Shown here in pieces: positions 44,227 to 48,774 of a DNA stretch of 48,774 bases. Location of the stretch: assembly GCA_910592205.1 (NCBI GenBank), contig CAJVPJ010000073.1:1-48774 (forward strand), written 5' to 3'. Source of the stretch: Paraglomus occultum (taxonomy: Eukaryota > Glomeromycota > Glomeromycetes > Paraglomerales > Paraglomeraceae). Numbering within the stretch: the first letter of the stretch is position 1; each line of letters begins with the position of its first letter. Below the pieces are notes generated by a model. That model worked only from the letters and a program-made list of their open reading frames with translations, was not told where the DNA came from and ran no database searches. The translations under genes and the position numbers were made by a program.

Positions 44227-46095
44227 GAAGCTAGTTATGGTTGGTTAAATATTATCTAAAAATGTTTGAATTGCCTTGACATTTAATAAGAAATTCAAAT
44301 ACAAGAGAGGTATTAACAGTAGATCCATGGAATCCAGCTTTATATTAATTGTCTTGCTAACTTTGTTTGGGTGGTCCTTATGCAAAAATAGCATAAATTA
44401 TTTACATATCACTTATCTATTGAACAACTCGAATAGAATGATCTTGAGGCAATTGCTGGCACGCCTAAAATATCTTGAACGCCGTATCGATATTGCATAA
44501 AGGCGATAGATTTGTAATATGTGTGTCAACTTTGTCTCCGTCTTTTCGATGTCTTCTATCGATTTATAGGATTCATACCGATACTACTGGTTTGCTCTTC
44601 GGTCATTGAGCTTCCGTTACAAGATTGTGAGACGTAACCATGCCAGTAATACTTCATTAAGGTTTAATTATATATTGTAGTGCTGATTACTTTAACATAC
44701 AGTTGCAATATTAATATACAGACATAAATATTTAAGATGCGAAAACCCCATCTTTTCTAGAGGCCAAAAAAGAAACCGTTATCTATAATTTGGCAAACTG
44801 CGCCTGTGACCACGTAGGCAAATTTATGTGCAACTCTGACGCCACAGTGACAAAAGGATTATGTTGCCACAAATTTGAACACAATGAGTCGCGCTAAGCC
44901 AGCATGTTTTACACGGGTTTCCGCGTATACTTTGCAACCCGTTCTGTTGACTTTTACAAAAGTAAAATCAACAACAATCTTATCATTACGCAACGTTGAC
45001 TTATACGTAAAAGCAAAGAATTGACATACTAATATTCGAGAGCCGATTTACAGAGACAGGATTTTTTGAACTAACAACTTTAATTCTGACTTCGGTAGAA
45101 TACCCTTCTTCGGTTTTGCCAAACTATACTCTGTCATTATTAGATAGACATTTGTTTTCTCGTTCGCATGCAATTTAATATTCAATAGACTGGTTTAAAC
45201 AATATCAATTCTCAAGTGCGTGCACCAGTTTTTCTGACTCTGATTGCAAGCTATGGTTTGTAAATTATCGGAAATTAAAAAGACTTTGCAAAGTAAAAAT
45301 AGGGAAAATAGTATTGTTTTTCCGAGAGATTATTTGAAATTAATAGTAATTATGTAAACAATCGGGGTCTTGCCATTAAATTTATTTATTTTAATTTCAT
45401 TTGCTAGTCTGGTTAGACAATGTGTGTCATATCAAAAAAACTGTTTAGATATTTATGTTATGCTTATTAAAAAACAAAAAATGGAATAACTACCTATTAT
45501 TGAGCACGTGTTTAAGATTTTTTAAAAAGCCTTTCGCCACGTTGACGAACGCCCTGAAATCATAATCAATAGGAAGCTCGACAAACCATATTACACCACT
45601 GGCTTAACGGTGCCTGTGACGCAAAAAAAAAAACACCCTTCCTAAATGTACGATTTGGCATGATTCTAAGCTTGAGATTTTGTGATAAATGCGCATCTCC
45701 TTTGTCAGTTCCACGTCTAAACTTAGTTACTGTTATTATTTCCTAAATGAGTGCGCGTGATTAATAGCTGTTATTGCTATCTTTGTAAATCGAACACTGT
45801 TAGCGTTAATAGCCGTTGTTAATAGTTTTTGTTACAATAAAAAATCACAAGTGAGCAGATAAGACTGTTGAAAGACTTGTTAATGGAAGGAGAAGTAATC
45901 AAATAAGACAAATAACCATAATCAATATTTTATTTAAATAATAAAAAAACATGTTAATATTAATATTGTCGTTATTATATAATCTCATGGTGTTACATGA
46001 ATACTATTTCCTATAACGCACACCCTATAAATGCGCATCCAATGGTGTGCACTTGAGGGTTTTATCTCAGATGTTTTGTGATTTATTGTGAGATG
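44227..46095. other. Intergenic
   Basis: No supported gene. The frame at 44276-44500 starts in AT-rich DNA and has one hydrophobic stretch (SSFILIVLLTLFGWSL) but no recognisable content. The 45.6-45.9 kb region is AT-rich. Confidence 0.45.
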
Positions 46096-47070
46096 TCATT
46101 GTGAAAGATTAAGCTTCTTACATCGACGCTCTCTAGCTGTTACAACGAGGTCCATTAAAAAACTAGGTTCGTCGATTATGCCTTGTACATTTACTATTTC
46201 ACGCATATCATCTGCAGTAAAGTTATAATCTTTTACCAAATGAAACTTTTTTGTAAAATTCGAAACAATTTGTTGCAAGACATATCTATCGGTGATATAA
46301 ACCTTTGCCGGGCCATTATAATTGCCTTGTCTGAAATTTTCTTCAACAGTTTTGCGTGTCGTATTTCTAAGTTCAGCAGTTGCGTCTTTGTTTGTAATCT
46401 CTTCGCTTTGCATTAAGTTAAAGATGTGCGTTTTGGAACTTGTCCGAACAAAGAATGTAGGTATGTTCCACGTTTTACATGACTTGAGGATTTGCATATC
46501 GGTCTCCATGATTCGGTCTTTCCAACAAATAATAACAAAGTCGAAAACAAAAAGCCTTTTATCATGGAAATACTGCCACTGGCTGTTTAATTGTGTGCCA
46601 GCACCTGGAATATCGTACCATACAAACTTATCAAATGCTGAGTTATTGTCTGGATATCGGCCTATCTCCATGGTTGTCTCAGCAACGCCAACTTTGGCCG
46701 CACCTTTATCTTTATCTTTACAACCTCGGAGAGCATTGATTAAAGAAGACTTCCCAGTACCAGCATGTCCAGCAACAGCGAAATGGTAAAAAAGTCCATT
46801 GGGGTCTTTGAGCATAGACTTAGCTTCTTCATATTGCTGTTTGGTTGGCTTTGCCTCTAAAGAAACGCTTCGGATTAAGGCATTTTCCTTTTCTAACTTT
46901 TTAATCTTGGCAGCTTGTGCTTTTTGCGTCTTTATTGCTTCATCCCGCGCTTTTTCTGTCTCTCTCAAAATTGTTTCGATCGCGTCGACTGTAGGGTTCT
47001 GTCTGCTTGGACGCTTAGTAACAACAAGAATGACATTAATCAGCCTTTTTACACCAAGGACAATACCCAT
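46096..47070 (-). CDS. IRG-like (immunity-related/interferon-inducible type) GTPase
   Basis: Single exon, 324 residues, ATG at 47070. An N-terminal hydrophobic stretch (VLGVKRLINVILVV, 4-17) is followed by a predicted coiled coil (38-68) and the G domain: G1 GHAGTGKSS 101-109; INALRGCKDKDKGAAKVGVA, then ETTMEIGRYP (switch I); G3 WYDIPGAGT 151-159; FDFVIICWKDRIMETD; FFVRTSSKTH in the G4 place. The order and spacing match the IRG/IIGP family of dynamin-like GTPases, in which vertebrate members act on pathogen vacuoles. Copies exist in AM and other fungi with unknown role. The usual TK(V)D nucleotide-specificity motif reads TSSK here, so guanine selectivity is uncertain. A membrane-anchor role for the N-terminus is inferred. 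No introns, unlike most genes in the window. Confidence 0.88.
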   Translation of the reverse strand: MGIVLGVKRLINVILVVTKRPSRQNPTVDAIETILRETEKARDEAIKTQKAQAAKIKKLEKENALIRSVSLEAKPTKQQYEEAKSMLKDPNGLFYHFAVAGHAGTGKSSLINALRGCKDKDKGAAKVGVAETTMEIGRYPDNNSAFDKFVWYDIPGAGTQLNSQWQYFHDKRLFVFDFVIICWKDRIMETDMQILKSCKTWNIPTFFVRTSSKTHIFNLMQSEEITNKDATAELRNTTRKTVEENFRQGNYNGPAKVYITDRYVLQQIVSNFTKKFHLVKDYNFTADDMREIVNVQGIIDEPSFLMDLVVTARERRCKKLNLSQ

Positions 47071-48267
47071 TACAATAGTTTGATTAAATAAATTTCCCTA
47101 ATAATAAATGAACGGTTTTGTCTAAAAACAAAAAAGCCGAAATATTAATTTAATCATGGCGAAGAGTAGAGACCCTCTGCCGACAAGGAAGTATTGGGGG
47201 AGCTTAATTGTACCCGGGTTCTATGGGGATATTCAGTGGGCTACTTTAATTTATCCGTATTAGTCCAAGCATGATACATATTAATATACACAAATCAAAT
47301 CGGCACAAATATCATATTAATATTAATGTACTATTACGTCACATGATTATATATGTTATAGCAATGCAACAATATGTACAACATTATAATAAGTCATGAG
47401 ACTTTTAAAATTTACTGGTAAATTATATTAAAAACGTTTATTTAAAATTTTTTTTTGTATGTAAATGACGATAAGTTTTATTGTATAAAATTTAAAGCTG
47501 ACTGCGCGATAACAGCAAATTTAATTATTAATCTCACATGTAATAATATCCGGATTGTTGTAGCATATAATTATAATAACGTATTAAAATTGCCGTTATT
47601 TTCCCCCAAAAAGCGCAGTCAATTAGCTTCAACTTACATAAAAATTATTGTCACTTACATGAACAAAAAAAAAAGATTTTTATATAATTTACTAGTAAAA
47701 CATACTAAGTGTAAAAACCACTGCACTGTCGATGTCTTATCGATCTAATAGTAATAAACTTGATAAAGCATAAAAACGCATACAATCAACTAAAATCGAC
47801 TATCTGGCAATCAGTCAACAAGATATTAATATCAACAGCTGAAATTTAATTATAATGAGCAGATCGAACTCTAACTATGTAAAACTACTTATCCCATTAT
47901 TTAATTTATTTTATTATAATAATTGTCACCGATCTGTTCAATTAATGATTATGATTATTAAGAAACGGAGCATTTTTTTGAAGCCCTCTTAAAGTTTGAT
48001 GTTTAACTTCGTGGTTTGATTAAGTGACATATTCAGACGATCGTAATTAAAAACCAACTCGCTCTTTGTTTGACAGAAATACCGCAACACTTTGAGTGAT
48101 AATTTTCTGATTAGAACTGTATCGACATATTCCAAAATGCTTTGACTCACGTCAGAACTGTCTCCTAAGACGATCGCTATTTCCTGTGCGAGTGTACTCG
48201 TTTACTTCGTTTGTCATTTAATTCCAATATTTCTTTCACATCTAATCGAGTAAAAGCAAAGTTGATA
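47071..48267. other. Intergenic
   Basis: Very AT-rich. The frame at 47455-47748 starts at TTG and shows no family features; I see no gene. Confidence 0.45.
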
Positions 48268-48404
48268 CAGTGACACCTCCATAAATGCAACTTTCCCTTT
48301 AAATGCAACATTTTGTTCGGCCCCAAGCATGAGACTTGGTGAAGAAATGCAGCCTCCCGCTCTCTGTAATTGCGGGATTTACGAATAGATTTATTTAAAT
48401 GCAA
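48268..48404. mobile_element. Transposon terminus related to the right-edge element
   Basis: Starts at CAGTGACACCTCCATAAATGCA preceded by TA. The following AAATGCAAC repeats and a CCAAGCATGAGACTTGG hairpin resemble the sequence after 48653. The right end is not defined; the end coordinate is approximate. Confidence 0.45.
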
Positions 48405-48652
48405 TCACGTAATTTCGTAATCTGTAAGACTAAATACAATGTTAACATCAAATTTTCAAACACTACAATTCACACCACAACATTATCCATTTTTACGTGT
48501 GAATAAAGAATTCTTTGTGAAGCATTGTTAAGTGAACCAAGAAGGAAACAGATTGGTTATATTGTTGCTAGATCTAGTTGTGGAAGAAAATATTTTTTCG
48601 CTATTTTTTCAGTGTTTGAGTTAGAAAACTGGCGATGGTAGTAATATAAATA

Positions 48653-48774
48653 CAGTCTACCCTCCATATATGCACCCTCCATATATGCACACCCTCTATA
48701 TATGCACGCCAAGTCTTATTCCCAAGCTCGGGAGTTAGTAATATATGCACACCCTCTATATTCTGCATTGCACG
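48653..48774. mobile_element. Transposon terminus cut by the window edge
   Basis: TA followed by CAGTCTACCCTCCATATATG; CCCTCYATATATGCAC units recur four times. The element continues beyond the window. Confidence 0.55.

Noticed and set aside
46322-46789. 155-codon plus-strand frame opposite the GTPase
   Set aside because: Antisense shadow of a gene with clear G motifs.
47455-47748. 97-codon plus-strand frame
   Set aside because: TTG start, strongly AT-driven residues (Asn, Ile, Lys, Tyr), no support.
48177-48404. 75-codon minus-strand frame
   Set aside because: Mostly translates the transposon terminal repeat.

Overview
The window reads as nuclear DNA of an AT-rich filamentous fungus, most likely an arbuscular mycorrhizal fungus (Glomeromycotina, Rhizophagus/Glomus type). 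This is an inference from four things: short GT-AG introns (about 50-190 nt) in nearly every gene; tyrosine-kinase-like kinases with the HCDLHGGN catalytic loop and a Cys-pair plus WTSxN linker module that are hugely expanded in these fungi; a fungal IRG-type GTPase; and many pogo/mariner-like repeats with TA target duplications. Single-copy genes (LTV1, guanylate kinase, UMP1, a Zds-family protein, tRNA-Pro) lie as islands in non-coding, repeat-rich DNA.

Layout. 1-145: end of a terminal-repeat transposon cut by the window edge. 478-636: a possible 52-residue membrane protein. 1.2-8.3 kb: tandem array of three paralogous seven-transmembrane proteins with identical three-exon structure, plus a fourth decayed copy of the 5' end near 8.9 kb; the third copy carries an 18-nt minisatellite encoding a hexapeptide-repeat tail. 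9.2-11.6 kb: nine-exon LTV1 (40S ribosome assembly). 13.1-16.4 kb: broken mobile-element genes, a kinase fragment and a pogo-like element with a second element nested in it. 16.9-19.4 kb: an eleven-exon fungal gene of unknown function with a possible PD-(D/E)XK-like segment and signs of decay. 21.1-23.7 kb: a 788-residue kinase built from repeated N-lobe modules. 24-30 kb: mostly repeats and weak ORFs. 30.3 kb: PPxY membrane protein. 32.1-33.2 kb: guanylate kinase. 33.3-34.6 kb: UMP1/POMP proteasome assembly factor, head to head with a small unknown gene. 38.3-40.9 kb: Zds1/2-like regulator. 41.6-44.0 kb: inverted duplication of a TPR gene fragment. 44.2 kb: tRNA-Pro(AGG). 46.1-47.1 kb: IRG-like GTPase. 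48.3 kb to the end: two related transposon termini.

The genes do not form a pathway. The two observations most worth follow-up are the orphan 7TM array and the kinase whose four N-lobe-like modules are interrupted by phase-0 introns at the same place. Exon boundaries are hand-called from splice signals and reading-frame continuity, without transcript evidence.
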